Shown here one piece after another: positions 7,258 to 14,498 of a stretch of 15,783 nt of DNA. The stretch is from Massilia sp. GTDB lineage: Bacteria; Pseudomonadota; Gammaproteobacteria; Burkholderiales; Burkholderiaceae_D. Both the position numbers and the translations under genes were made by a program. How positions within the stretch are numbered: position 1 is the stretch's first letter; every line of letters starts with the position of its first letter. Location: NCBI GenBank assembly GCA_003484545.1, contig DNCF01000399.1, forward strand, positions 455-16,237. The letters are read 5' to 3'. Under the pieces are notes generated by a model. That model was given only the letters and a program-made list of their open reading frames with translations. It ran no database searches and had not been told where the DNA came from.

Positions 7258-9213
7258 ATGTCCGGAAACCTCCTCAGCATCGGCAAGACTGGCCTGTACG
7301 CGGCGCAGACGGCGCTGGCGACGACCGGCCACAACATCACCAACGCCAACGTGGACGGCTACAGCCGCCAGGGCGTGGTGCAGGCCACGTCGACGTCGAT
7401 GGAGTTCGGCTACGGATTTGTCGGCACCGGCACCAAGATCGCCGAGATCAAGCGCTACAGCGACGAATTCCTGAACAACCAGGTCCGCACCGCGACCGCC
7501 TCGAAGTCCTCGCTCGACGCCTACTACAACCAGATCAGCCAGATCGACAACCTGCTGGCCGACACCACCTCGGGCCTGTCGCCGGCGCTCCAGAACTTCT
7601 TCTCGGCGGTGCAGGAAGTGGCCGGCAACGGGGCCTCGGGTCCGTCGCGCCAGGCCCTGCTGTCCGCGGCCGAGACCCTGTCCGGCAGCTTCCAGCAGAT
7701 CGACGCGCGCCTGGAGGAGATCGACGCCGGCGTGAACACCGAGATCGAGACCAACGTCAACCTGATCAACGCCTATGCGCGCCAGATCTCCGAGCTGAAC
7801 GCGAAGATCGGCTCCTACGGCTCGATCGAAGGGCGCCAGCCGAACGACCTGCTCGACCAGCGCGACCAGCTGGTGATGGAGCTGAACAAGCACGTCAAGG
7901 CGACCGTCACGGCCGGCAGCAACAATGCGCTGAACGTCTCGATCGGCACCGGCCAGCCGCTGGTCGTGGGCCAGCAATCGTTCCAGCTGGCGACGATGAA
8001 GTCGCCGACCGACCAGACCCGCCTGACGGTCGGCTACGCCACCGCCGACAAGGTGGTGGCGCTCCCGGAAAGCGCGCTCGCCGGCGGCGAGCTGGGCGGC
8101 CTGCTCGAGTTCCGCACCAACACCCTGGACCGCGTCCAGAACCAGATCGGCCGCCTGGCGATCGGCCTGGCCTCGACCTTCAACGCCCAGCACAAGCTCG
8201 GCATCGACGCCACCGGCCAGCAGGGCAAGGACTTCTTCGTGCAGGCCCCGGCCTACGTCGCCGCGGCGGTGGACAACGCCATCACCAGCACCGCCAAGGT
8301 CGGCGCGGCCGTCACCGACCCGACGAAACTGACCGACAGCGACTACAAGATCGAGTCCGACGGCACCGACTTCTACATCACGCGCCTGTCCGACCGCCAG
8401 AAGACCAAGGTCGAACCCTACGATCCGGCCGGCACCACCTTCGAGAAGGATGGCGTCGCCTTCACGATCACCGGCAACGCGGCCTCCGGCGACAACTACC
8501 TGGTGCGTCCGACCGCCTACGGTGCCTCCGGCATGGACGTGGCCCTGAGCCACGTGAACCAGATCGCCGCCGCCACCCCGATCGCGACCGCCGTCCCGAA
8601 CGACAACAAGGGCAGCGCCAAGCTGAGCGCCGGCGCCGTGGACAGCAGCTTCTTCGGCACGCCGCCCAGCCTGCCCATCACGCTGAGCTACGACAGCGCG
8701 GCCGGCAACCTTACGGGCTTCCCGAGCGGTGCCACCGTGACGATGACCCTGAACGGCACGACCACTACCTATACCGGCGGCAGCGCGCCTTACAAGGCCA
8801 ACGCCACCTACAGCTTCAGCGGCATGAGCGTGAGCACCAGCGGCGTGCCGCAGGGCGGCGACAGCTTCACCATCAGCGCCAACACCGGCGCCAGCGCCGA
8901 CACGCGCAACATCCAGGCCCTCGCCGCACTGCAGACCACCAACATCTTCGACGGCGGCAAGGCGACTTACCAGTCGGCCTTTGCCCAGACCGTCAGCACG
9001 GTCGGCAACAAGACGCGCGAAGTGCAGGTCAACGCCAGCGCCAACGAAGCCCTGCTCAAGCAGGTGCAGGGCGCCGCGCTCGACGTCTCGGGTGTCAACC
9101 TGGACGAGGAAGCGACCAACCTGCTGAAGTACCAGCAAGCCTACCAGGCGGCCGGCAAGGTGATGCAGATCGCCAGCAGCATCTTCGACACCCTGCTGTC
9201 GATCGGACGCTGA
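7258..9213 (+). CDS. flgK: Flagellar hook-filament junction protein FlgK (HAP1)
   Basis: FlgK joins the hook to the flagellin filament together with FlgL. The 651-residue product has the axial-protein N-terminus (SIGKTGLYAAQTAL, then HNITNANVDGYSRQ at about 25-38). It ends with the coiled C-terminal region (VNLDEEATNLLKYQQ, then VMQIASSIFDTLL). The surface-exposed middle is variable. It contains FTITGNAASGDNYLV (about residue 402) and a related GGDSFTIS (about 533), similar to IN-type motifs of hook-associated proteins. It is at the long end of the family range. The ribosome site is weak (AGAGAAA). It starts 63 bases after flgJ, behind a putative sigma-28 promoter, and is followed by flgL after 25 bases. 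Confidence 0.95.
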   Translation: MSGNLLSIGKTGLYAAQTALATTGHNITNANVDGYSRQGVVQATSTSMEFGYGFVGTGTKIAEIKRYSDEFLNNQVRTATASKSSLDAYYNQISQIDNLLADTTSGLSPALQNFFSAVQEVAGNGASGPSRQALLSAAETLSGSFQQIDARLEEIDAGVNTEIETNVNLINAYARQISELNAKIGSYGSIEGRQPNDLLDQRDQLVMELNKHVKATVTAGSNNALNVSIGTGQPLVVGQQSFQLATMKSPTDQTRLTVGYATADKVVALPESALAGGELGGLLEFRTNTLDRVQNQIGRLAIGLASTFNAQHKLGIDATGQQGKDFFVQAPAYVAAAVDNAITSTAKVGAAVTDPTKLTDSDYKIESDGTDFYITRLSDRQKTKVEPYDPAGTTFEKDGVAFTITGNAASGDNYLVRPTAYGASGMDVALSHVNQIAAATPIATAVPNDNKGSAKLSAGAVDSSFFGTPPSLPITLSYDSAAGNLTGFPSGATVTMTLNGTTTTYTGGSAPYKANATYSFSGMSVSTSGVPQGGDSFTISANTGASADTRNIQALAALQTTNIFDGGKATYQSAFAQTVSTVGNKTREVQVNASANEALLKQVQGAALDVSGVNLDEEATNLLKYQQAYQAAGKVMQIASSIFDTLLSIGR

Positions 9214-9238
9214 GTCGGCAGCCAGCGGAGAATAAAAC

Positions 9239-10462
9239 ATGCGCATCAGTACCCGAAGCATCTACGAGAACGCCACCACCCAGCTCAACACGCTGCAGTC
9301 GCAGATGGCGAAGACCCAGAACCAGTTGTCGACCAACCGGCGCATGCTGACCGCCGCCGACGACCCGATCGCCTCGGCGCGCGCGCTGGAAGTGACGCAG
9401 TCGCAGTCGCTCAACACCCAGTACGCGACCAACCGCGGGAACGCGAACGATTCGCTGGCGCTGGTCGAAGGCGCGATCGGCGACGGCGCCGACCTGATCA
9501 TGGACGTGCAGACCCTGGTGGTGCAGGCCGGCGGCGGCGCGCTGTCGAAGGACCAGCGCCTGATGATCGCGGCCGAGATCGAAGGGCGCATGCAGGACCT
9601 GCTGGGCGTGGCGAACCGGGCCGACGGCAACGGCAGCTACCTGTTCTCGGGCTACAAGGGCAGCACCATTCCCTTCGTCCAGACCGACAGCGGCGCGATC
9701 TACCAGGGCGACCAGGGCCAGCGCATGCTGCAGGTCGGTCCTTCGCGCTCGATCGCGATCAGCGACTCGGGCAACGCCATCTTCGAGAACAACCGCACCG
9801 GCAACGGCAGCACCCAGACCATCATGGTCGACGGCAACAAGGGCGGGGCGGTCGCCACCTCCGGCTCGGTGACCGACGCCAGCAAGCTGACCGGCCACAA
9901 CTACACGCTGGAATTCAAGGTCAGCGGCAGCCCGGCCGTGACCACCTACAGCGTGACCGACGAGAGCACCACGCCGAAGAACGTGGTGCTGGCCGACGAG
10001 CCCTATGTCGCCGGCAAGCAGATCGCCTTCGACGGCACCTCGTTCACGATCACCGGCGCCCCGGCCGACGGCGACAAGTTCGAGGTCAAGCCGAGCCAGC
10101 GCGAATCGATCTTCACCACCATGACCAACCTGGTGACGGCCCTGCGCGAATCGGGCGACGACACCACCAGCCTGGCCACGCTGAACAACAAGCTCACGAC
10201 CGCCAGCGAAGGCCTGAAGTCCTCGCTCGACAACATGCTGACCGTGCGCGCCTCGATCGGCTCGCGCATGAAGGAACTGGACTACCTGGAGGAATCGGGC
10301 GCCGACCTGGGCCTGCAGTATTCGGGCACCCTGTCGCGGCTGCAGGACCTGGACATCGTGAAGGCGATCTCGCAGTACGCGACCCAGCAGACCACGCTGG
10401 AAGCGGCGCAGAAATCGTTCAAGACGATGTCGGGGCTGTCGCTGTTCAACTACATCGGCTAA
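9239..10462 (+). CDS. flgL: Flagellar hook-filament junction protein FlgL (HAP3)
   Basis: FlgL is the second junction protein, between FlgK and the filament. The 407-residue product starts MRISTRSIYENATTQLNTLQ and has the flagellin-like N-terminal stretch NRRMLTAADDPIASARAL (about 34-51). It ends with a flagellin-type C-terminal helix (AISQYATQQTTLEAAQKSF). The middle carries SFTITGAPADGDKFEV (about 268-283), close in pattern to the motif in FlgK. GGAG at 9227-9230 lies 8 bases before the ATG. It is the last flagellar gene of the run; a REP-like palindrome follows 15 bases after the stop. Confidence 0.95.
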   Translation: MRISTRSIYENATTQLNTLQSQMAKTQNQLSTNRRMLTAADDPIASARALEVTQSQSLNTQYATNRGNANDSLALVEGAIGDGADLIMDVQTLVVQAGGGALSKDQRLMIAAEIEGRMQDLLGVANRADGNGSYLFSGYKGSTIPFVQTDSGAIYQGDQGQRMLQVGPSRSIAISDSGNAIFENNRTGNGSTQTIMVDGNKGGAVATSGSVTDASKLTGHNYTLEFKVSGSPAVTTYSVTDESTTPKNVVLADEPYVAGKQIAFDGTSFTITGAPADGDKFEVKPSQRESIFTTMTNLVTALRESGDDTTSLATLNNKLTTASEGLKSSLDNMLTVRASIGSRMKELDYLEESGADLGLQYSGTLSRLQDLDIVKAISQYATQQTTLEAAQKSFKTMSGLSLFNYIG

Positions 10463-10477
10463 GCGCGCCCCGCTGTC

Positions 10478-10508
10478 GTAGGGTGGGTTCTCGAACCCAC
10501 CGTGGCGG
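10478..10508 (+). repeat. GTAG-headed REP-like palindrome, copy 4, after flgL
   Basis: GTAGGGTGGGTTC, TC, GAACCCACC, then GTGGCGG. The arms differ from copies 2 and 3 (GTGGGTT/AACCCAC instead of GTGGGCT/AGCCCAC) but stay complementary, so the structure is conserved while the sequence drifts. It lies between two convergent genes (flgL and the 61-residue membrane protein), a typical place for REPs, and may serve as a transcript 3' end. No T-run follows. Confidence 0.8.
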
Positions 10509-10593
10509 CCGTTGCGTTATCGCGCCGCGGCTTCCTGCCGCATCGACCGGTTTGCCCGCGTTTCTTCGGTAGCGTCCGCAATCGACCGTGGAT

Positions 10594-10779
10594 TCAACTG
10601 TCGAGCTTGCGTACCTTTTCACGCGCCTGCTCCTCTGGCGTCAGCGGCACGAAAGGCCCTTGCATACGGCGCTTCAGATACCGCTCGCCATCCGGGGAAT
10701 TGAAAGCCTTCCACAACCTGATGACGACATAGGCAATAACAACGACAGTGATCGTCAGACCAATTGCGCGTACGTTCAT
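10594..10779 (-). CDS. Small single-pass membrane protein (61 aa), function unknown
   Basis: The 61-residue product starts MNVRAIGLTITVV. It has one membrane helix at about residues 5-22, then a charged cytoplasmic-type tail containing PDGERYLKRRMQGPF and LTPEEQAREKVRKLDS. The frame is open upstream to 10845, but the ATG at 10779 has a strong AGGAG 6 bases before it, so that start is preferred. Evidence that it is real: good ribosome site, a coherent TM-plus-charged-tail layout, and a proline-containing conserved-looking PLTPEEQAREK segment. It is convergent with flgL and separated from it by a REP-like copy. A perfect TTGACA on the - strand (10840-10845) could be a -35 box but no good -10 is seen. 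No family is recognised. Confidence 0.65.
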   Translation of the reverse strand: MNVRAIGLTITVVVIAYVVIRLWKAFNSPDGERYLKRRMQGPFVPLTPEEQAREKVRKLDS

Positions 10780-10875
10780 TGCTTTCTCCTCAGGTGTGCG
10801 GTTCAGGGAAAACGGACCTTTGAAACAAGCATAGCACGGTGTCAAGCTTGCAAGCTTTGGCCGTTCGGGAATTTC

Positions 10876-11092
10876 CGCCTTCGGCCGAAAGCCGACCTAT
10901 GGAAGCACTGATTTATTCTGGCGCGAAGGAATCGGGCACGAAAAATGTGGCCGGCACGGCGTAAACCGGAGCGATACTGGGGTATCGCGAGGATTTACAA
11001 CGCAGCAGGAAACATTTTCTCGTGGTCGAGACCGCCGCCATGAATAAATCAGTGCTTCCCTATGGCAGCGTCCGGTAACTATCCGAAGCGGA
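10876..11092 (+). repeat. Dispersed repeat A, split by the MITE
   Basis: The left part (10876-10900) contains the palindrome CTTCGGCCGAAAG. The right part (11061-11092) contains TCCGGTAACTATCCGAAGCGGA. With the MITE and one CTAT copy removed they join into a unit of about 54 bases that matches 13272-13324: by hand 14/21 identities in the left part and 27/32 in the right part, plus one single-base gap. It is an extragenic, partly palindromic repeat rather than coding sequence. Confidence 0.65.
10901..11059. mobile_element. 159-bp MITE: full-length hairpin with 18-bp terminal inverted repeats and 4-bp target duplication
   Basis: GGAAGCACTGATTTATTC at 10901-10918 is the exact reverse complement of 11042-11059. 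CTAT flanks it on both sides (10897-10900 and 11060-11063), as expected for a target duplication. The inside is an imperfect palindrome throughout: TGGCG near the left end pairs with CGCCA near the right, CACGAAAAATGT (10937-10948) with ACATTTTCTCGTG (11013-11025), and the centre is GCGATAC-TGGG-GTATCGC (10971-10988). There is no reading frame for a transposase, so it must move in trans. A GGAAG end with a 4-bp duplication containing a central TA resembles the IS5 family (known for YTAR targets); this family assignment is inference. Confidence 0.85.
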
Positions 11093-11634
11093 CGGTTTTT
11101 AACGCTGAACGTTTGATGGCCAGGGCTTGCTGTCGTCGCGCGGTGGTGGGCCGAAAAGTTCGACTTCCCAAGCTTCGAACGGCGGTATGACCATGTACGT
11201 CGATCGCAGTGGCCACGGATGTATTGCGCAGCTCGATACTCAGCGTACCTTGCGTTGCTTGGCACACCGTCGCTGGAAAACTCGATAACGTTCGCAAAAC
11301 GGCATAGGCCTGTTCCATCGTTTGAAAACGGTCAGAATTTTTGCTTGAGAGTCTCCTGCGGGTCGTAGCAGACGCTACTGAGGTACGCTCCTGGCCCAGG
11401 ACGTGTAAAAACTCACGGACTGGCTCGGTAAGTCGAATTGTACTGCTCAAGGCATGTCCAGAACCTCTACAAGAACCTGCAGACTTTCTCCGGCAACCGC
11501 ATCGATGCCAGTTCGCTGTCGCCAACTAAAAGTTTCTCTCAATCAGCCTTGAGTGAAAGCTGGGCGAACGTACGTACCGCTGGAGTCGTAAAGAGAAAGC
11601 TGTGGTCTAACGCTCGTCCATTAAGGAGATGACT

Positions 11635-12903
11635 ATGACAACGAGACCAGTTGATCGCTTCAATTCAGTACGTCGTAGTTTCCTGCGCACGGGCCCGGCG
11701 CTTGCTGCCGCCCTCGCCCTGCCGGCGACGCCTGTACCGGCACAGACTGCCGGGCAATGGGTTGCCACCTGGGGGGCGGCCCCGGCCGGCCCTCCGCCCA
11801 CGGCATCCACGATGAGTCTGTCGAACCAGACACTGCGCCTGATCGTCCATGCTAGCGTCGGTGGTAGCAGGGCACGCATTCGTGTGTCGAACCAGATGGG
11901 TTCCACAGCCTTGCGCATTGGCGCTGCCCGCATCGCCCAACGCGCCAGCGCCGCGACCCTAGTGGCCGGTACCGACCGCCAGCTGCTGTTTGGTGGCCGC
12001 ACTTCGGTGACGATTCCGGCTGGCGCCGTCGTGTTCTCGGATCCGGTCAGCCTGAACGTGCCGCCCTTTGCCGACCTCGCCATCAGTCTGTATCTTCCAA
12101 CGACGACGGCTGTCGCCACCCTGCATAATGCAGCGCTGCAGACGAGCTATGTCTCGACCGCTGGCGACCAGAGCGCCCGCTCGAGCCTGACAGTGTCGCG
12201 CAGTATCTCCACCTGGCCCTTCCTGACCGAGGTCGACGTCAGTGGAGCATATTCGGGCTTGACTGCGAGGGGCAGCGTGGTCGCTTTCGGCGACTCGATT
12301 ACCGACGGGCAGGCGAGTACCGCCAACGCCAACCGACGTTGGCCAGACATGCTGGCGCGGCGACTGCAGCTAGAAGGCGGCGTAGCAGGGAATATCGGCG
12401 TAGCTAACCGCGGCATCAGTGCTAACTCTCTATTGAAGGATTATCCGACTGCAATGCTAGCTGGCCAGAAGGGGGTAGCCCGTTTCGACCGCGACGTGCT
12501 GGGCACGGCTGGAGTACGGTGGGCGATAGTGCTCATCGGGATCAACGACATCGTCTATAGCCCGGCGTCCAGCCCGGTCCCGGTTGACAGCCTTATCAAC
12601 GGCCATCTGCAATTGGTAGCCAAGGCGCACGTGCAAGGCGTGCGTGCCATCGGTGCAACCCTTACGCCTTTTGAAGGCCAGGCTTATTACACGGCATCGC
12701 GCGAGAATGTGCGTAAGCGCTTCAATGACTGGATGCGCTCCAGTCGCGCCTATGATGCCGTGCTCGATTTCGACCAGCTACTGCGTGACCCGGTCCGTCC
12801 GACGCGGCTACGCACCACCTACGACAGCGGCGACCATCTGCATCCGAATAATGCCGGATACCAGGCGATGGCGCAGGCGGTGCCGCTGACACTCTTTATC
12901 TAG
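11635..12903 (+). CDS. Tat-exported SGNH/GDSL hydrolase, XynE-like
   Basis: The 422-residue protein is a secreted esterase of the SGNH fold, probably removing acyl groups from a carbohydrate or small ester. The N-terminus has a twin-arginine signal (SVRRSFLRTG) followed by an alanine-rich segment and a cleavage site near VPA. A beta-rich N-terminal domain precedes the catalytic domain. Its blocks are clear: AFGDSITDG (Ser221), NRGISANS (Gly260), IGIND (Asn304), DHLHPN (Asp400, His403). The string with RRWPDMLARRL, RFDRDVL and GIND resembles the XynE-like SGNH subgroup. ATG 11635 is chosen because AAGGAG (11623-11628) touches the alternative ATG at 11629 and is 6 bases from 11635. It uses codons such as AGT, GTA and CTA more than its neighbours, and lies alone between gene-poor flanks, which suggests acquisition. 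Confidence 0.88.
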   Translation: MTTRPVDRFNSVRRSFLRTGPALAAALALPATPVPAQTAGQWVATWGAAPAGPPPTASTMSLSNQTLRLIVHASVGGSRARIRVSNQMGSTALRIGAARIAQRASAATLVAGTDRQLLFGGRTSVTIPAGAVVFSDPVSLNVPPFADLAISLYLPTTTAVATLHNAALQTSYVSTAGDQSARSSLTVSRSISTWPFLTEVDVSGAYSGLTARGSVVAFGDSITDGQASTANANRRWPDMLARRLQLEGGVAGNIGVANRGISANSLLKDYPTAMLAGQKGVARFDRDVLGTAGVRWAIVLIGINDIVYSPASSPVPVDSLINGHLQLVAKAHVQGVRAIGATLTPFEGQAYYTASRENVRKRFNDWMRSSRAYDAVLDFDQLLRDPVRPTRLRTTYDSGDHLHPNNAGYQAMAQAVPLTLFI

Positions 12904-13271
12904 AGATCACTGAAGCGGGAGCGAGAGCGAGGGTACTGTCAACTTACCGAACCAACGAGGCGAATTGCAGGATCCGGGCCTGAAGTAGCGCGCCCAGACA
13001 GCAGGGCGTCACGGGTTACGCGTTGTTCGCTATACCGGTGACCTCATTCCAGAGCAAAAATGCCCGAGTACGGATGTGCCGGTAATGCTGCGCCGGCAAG
13101 CGGTTGCGCTGACAGCGGAAGGCGCTGCTGTTCATTCTGCACTCGCAATCCTGCCGGTTGAAACCGAGGACCAAGGCACGCTGAAAAGGCGCAGCGCTCA
13201 ACCTCGTCATGATAATTTGATGGCATCTGCAAAATCTCTTTCTAATAAGGATGTATCGTGATTCGAGTAAT

Positions 13272-13324
13272 AGCTTTTGGTCGATTGCGGACTTTGGCAG
13301 TGTCCGCTAACGACCCGAAGCGGA
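13272..13324 (+). repeat. Dispersed repeat B, uninterrupted relative of repeat A
   Basis: It reads AGCTTTTGGTCGATTGCGGA, CTTTGGCAGTGTCCGCTAAC, GACCCGAAGCGGA. GCGGAC (13287-13292) is complementary to GTCCGC (13302-13307), giving a stem with a 9-base loop. It aligns with repeat A over its full length with no MITE, so it represents the empty-site state. It borders the gene relic that follows. Confidence 0.65.
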
Positions 13325-13352
13325 GGTACGAGAAGCAGTATTTTCAGAGGCT

Positions 13353-13505
13353 CTCGAGTGCCTGGAAAATCCGTGGCGATTCACCGTCTACCTCGTGGTC
13401 CTGGTGATGGCTTCCTTGAGCGAGCTGGACATGACACAGGCGCCCGTCGGGCTGATGCTGGCGGCCGGACTGTTCTATTCGCCGCTGGCCATGCTGGGGG
13501 TACCT
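13353..13505 (+). pseudogene. Possible remnant of a membrane-protein gene
   Basis: One + frame reads LENPWRFTVYLVVLV, MASLSELDMTQ, APVGLMLAAGLFYSPLAML: two hydrophobic segments around a polar turn, with strongly GC-ending codons as in the host genes. The frame opens only after a stop at 13308 inside repeat B, no ribosome site or good start precedes it, and after about 13505 the codon use collapses and the frame runs antisense into the AraC-type gene. It looks like an internal or 3' piece of a lost gene. No family is recognised. Confidence 0.35.
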
Positions 13506-13559
13506 GGCGCGCCGCCGGGTGAAACGCGGTTTCGACGAATAGGCGTGGACCAGGCCGGC

Positions 13560-14333
13560 CTACCGATAGAAGCTCGACGGCGGCACCCCGAAGTGGCGCC
13601 GGAACATCGCGGCGAAGGCGCTCTGGCTGGCGTAGCCGCAATCGAAGGCCACGTCGATGCCCTTCCTGCCCTGGGCCAGCTGCTCGAGCGCCGACAGGAG
13701 CCGGGCCTGTTCACGCCAGCGCGCGAAGGTCATGCCGGTCTCCCGCGAGAACAGGCGGTGCAGCGTCCGTTCTCCCATGCCGAGCGCCGCGGCCCAGTCG
13801 CGCGCCTGCGCCGGATTGCCGGGCTGCTCGATCAGCGACTGGCACAGGGACTTCAGCCTGGCGTCGAACGGCATCGGCAAGTGCAGGGGGATCGCGCTCG
13901 AGACGCTCAGCTCGTCGAGCAGCAAGCCGACCAGGCGCTGGTCGCGCGCGCCGAGGTCGCGGTCGAGCGGGATGCGCACCGCTTCCACCATCAGTTCGCG
14001 CAGCAGCGGCGAGACGTTGATGACGCAGGTCTGCCGGGGCAGGCCGGGCGCGGCCTGCGCGTCGATGTAGGCGGTACGCATCTCGACGTCGCCGGACATG
14101 ATGACGTTGTGGCGCAGGCCGGCCACGATCCACAGGGCGCGGCTCGGGGGCACGACCCAGGAGCCGGCCTCCGAATGCACGATCATGACGCCCCTGATCG
14201 CGTACAGCAGCTGGCCGCGCGGGTGGGAATGCCAACCGGTCGCCGTTCCGGCGGGCAGGGTGTTTTCCATGGCGACCAGCGGCCGCGGGAGGTCGTGGAA
14301 GTCCTGGTGCCGGTTTCTTACGGGTGTCGCCAT
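13560..14333 (-). CDS. AraC-family transcriptional regulator with cupin-like sensor domain
   Basis: The 257-residue protein has an N-terminal cupin/AraC-binding domain (about 1-140) with HSHPRGQLLYAIRG and ALWIVAGLRHNV, typical of regulators that sense a small molecule. It has a C-terminal AraC-type DNA-binding domain (about 165-257): first helix-turn-helix around LGMGERTLHRLFSRETGMTF, second around VAFDCGYASQSAFAAMFRRHFG. It is divergent from the Fsr-like exporter, an arrangement like the E. coli NimR/NimT regulator-transporter pair. It is therefore the likely local regulator of that exporter. The start at 14333 gives a full domain; the ribosome site is weak. The frame continues far upstream but only as antisense of the exporter gene. 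Confidence 0.9.
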   Translation of the reverse strand: MATPVRNRHQDFHDLPRPLVAMENTLPAGTATGWHSHPRGQLLYAIRGVMIVHSEAGSWVVPPSRALWIVAGLRHNVIMSGDVEMRTAYIDAQAAPGLPRQTCVINVSPLLRELMVEAVRIPLDRDLGARDQRLVGLLLDELSVSSAIPLHLPMPFDARLKSLCQSLIEQPGNPAQARDWAAALGMGERTLHRLFSRETGMTFARWREQARLLSALEQLAQGRKGIDVAFDCGYASQSAFAAMFRRHFGVPPSSFYR

Positions 14334-14443
14334 GGCAGGAACTCTACACCTTTTGGCAGATGAGCGCGAGACGGCCTTGCCCGGCGCGCCTACACTGGCG
14401 GGCTGGCGCTGCCTGCCCGCAGCTTTCGTTTTCCTTGCAACAT

Positions 14444-14487
14444 ACGTACGCAATACGTACGCAACATGTACGCAATACGTACGCAAC
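14444..14487 (+). promoter_or_regulatory. Four tandem 11-bp repeats in the AraC/fsr intergenic region (candidate operators)
   Basis: Units are ACGTACGCAAT (14444-14454), ACGTACGCAAC (14455-14465), ATGTACGCAAT (14466-14476) and ACGTACGCAAC (14477-14487). At 11 bp, about one helical turn, all copies face the same side of the DNA, which suits AraC-family proteins that bind direct repeats. The array lies just before the exporter start and about 110 bases from the regulator start. The binding role is inference. Confidence 0.6.
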
Positions 14488-14498
14488 ACCGTCGCCCC

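Larger units (their letters stand above)
10780..11634. other. Gene-poor stretch with MITE and dispersed repeat
   Basis: No convincing gene is seen between the small membrane protein and the hydrolase. The stretch holds a perfect 14-base palindrome (AAGCTTGCAAGCTT, 10844-10857), the degenerate repeat A split by the MITE, and about 540 bases (11094-11634) that are clearly less GC-rich than the flanking genes. An open frame on the - strand (11079-11525) lacks a ribosome site, host-like codon use and family similarity. The composition suggests acquired or decaying DNA. Confidence 0.6.
12904..13559. other. Gene-poor stretch with repeat B and a gene relic
   Basis: This stretch separates the hydrolase from the convergent AraC-type gene. 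I find no complete gene. It contains an open but featureless frame (12989-13261, + strand), the uninterrupted dispersed repeat B (13272-13324), and a short stretch with host-like codon use that looks like the remains of a membrane-protein gene (13353-13505). No clear terminator was found for either flanking gene. Confidence 0.55.

Noticed and set aside
10842..10867. Second sigma-28-like string, TCAAGCTT followed by GCCGTTCG
   Set aside because: Spacer is 10 rather than 11 bases, the match is poorer than at flgK, and no gene follows on that strand before the MITE.
11079..11525. 148-codon open frame on the - strand after the MITE
   Set aside because: No ribosome site at either ATG (11525 or 11318), no recognised family, mixed codon use, and its end lies in repeat A. 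It could be a decayed gene but cannot be supported.
12989..13261. Open + frame of about 90 codons after the hydrolase
   Set aside because: No convincing start or domain; codon use is not host-like and the frame simply ends before repeat B.
13258..13405. GTG start with AAGGA six bases upstream, giving a short reading frame through repeat B
   Set aside because: The frame would encode the dispersed repeat and ends after about 50 codons in low-quality sequence; the ribosome-site match is probably chance.
13395..14363. 322-codon + strand frame over the AraC-type gene
   Set aside because: It is the antisense shadow of a gene with two clear helix-turn-helix motifs; only its first part overlaps the coding relic reported separately.
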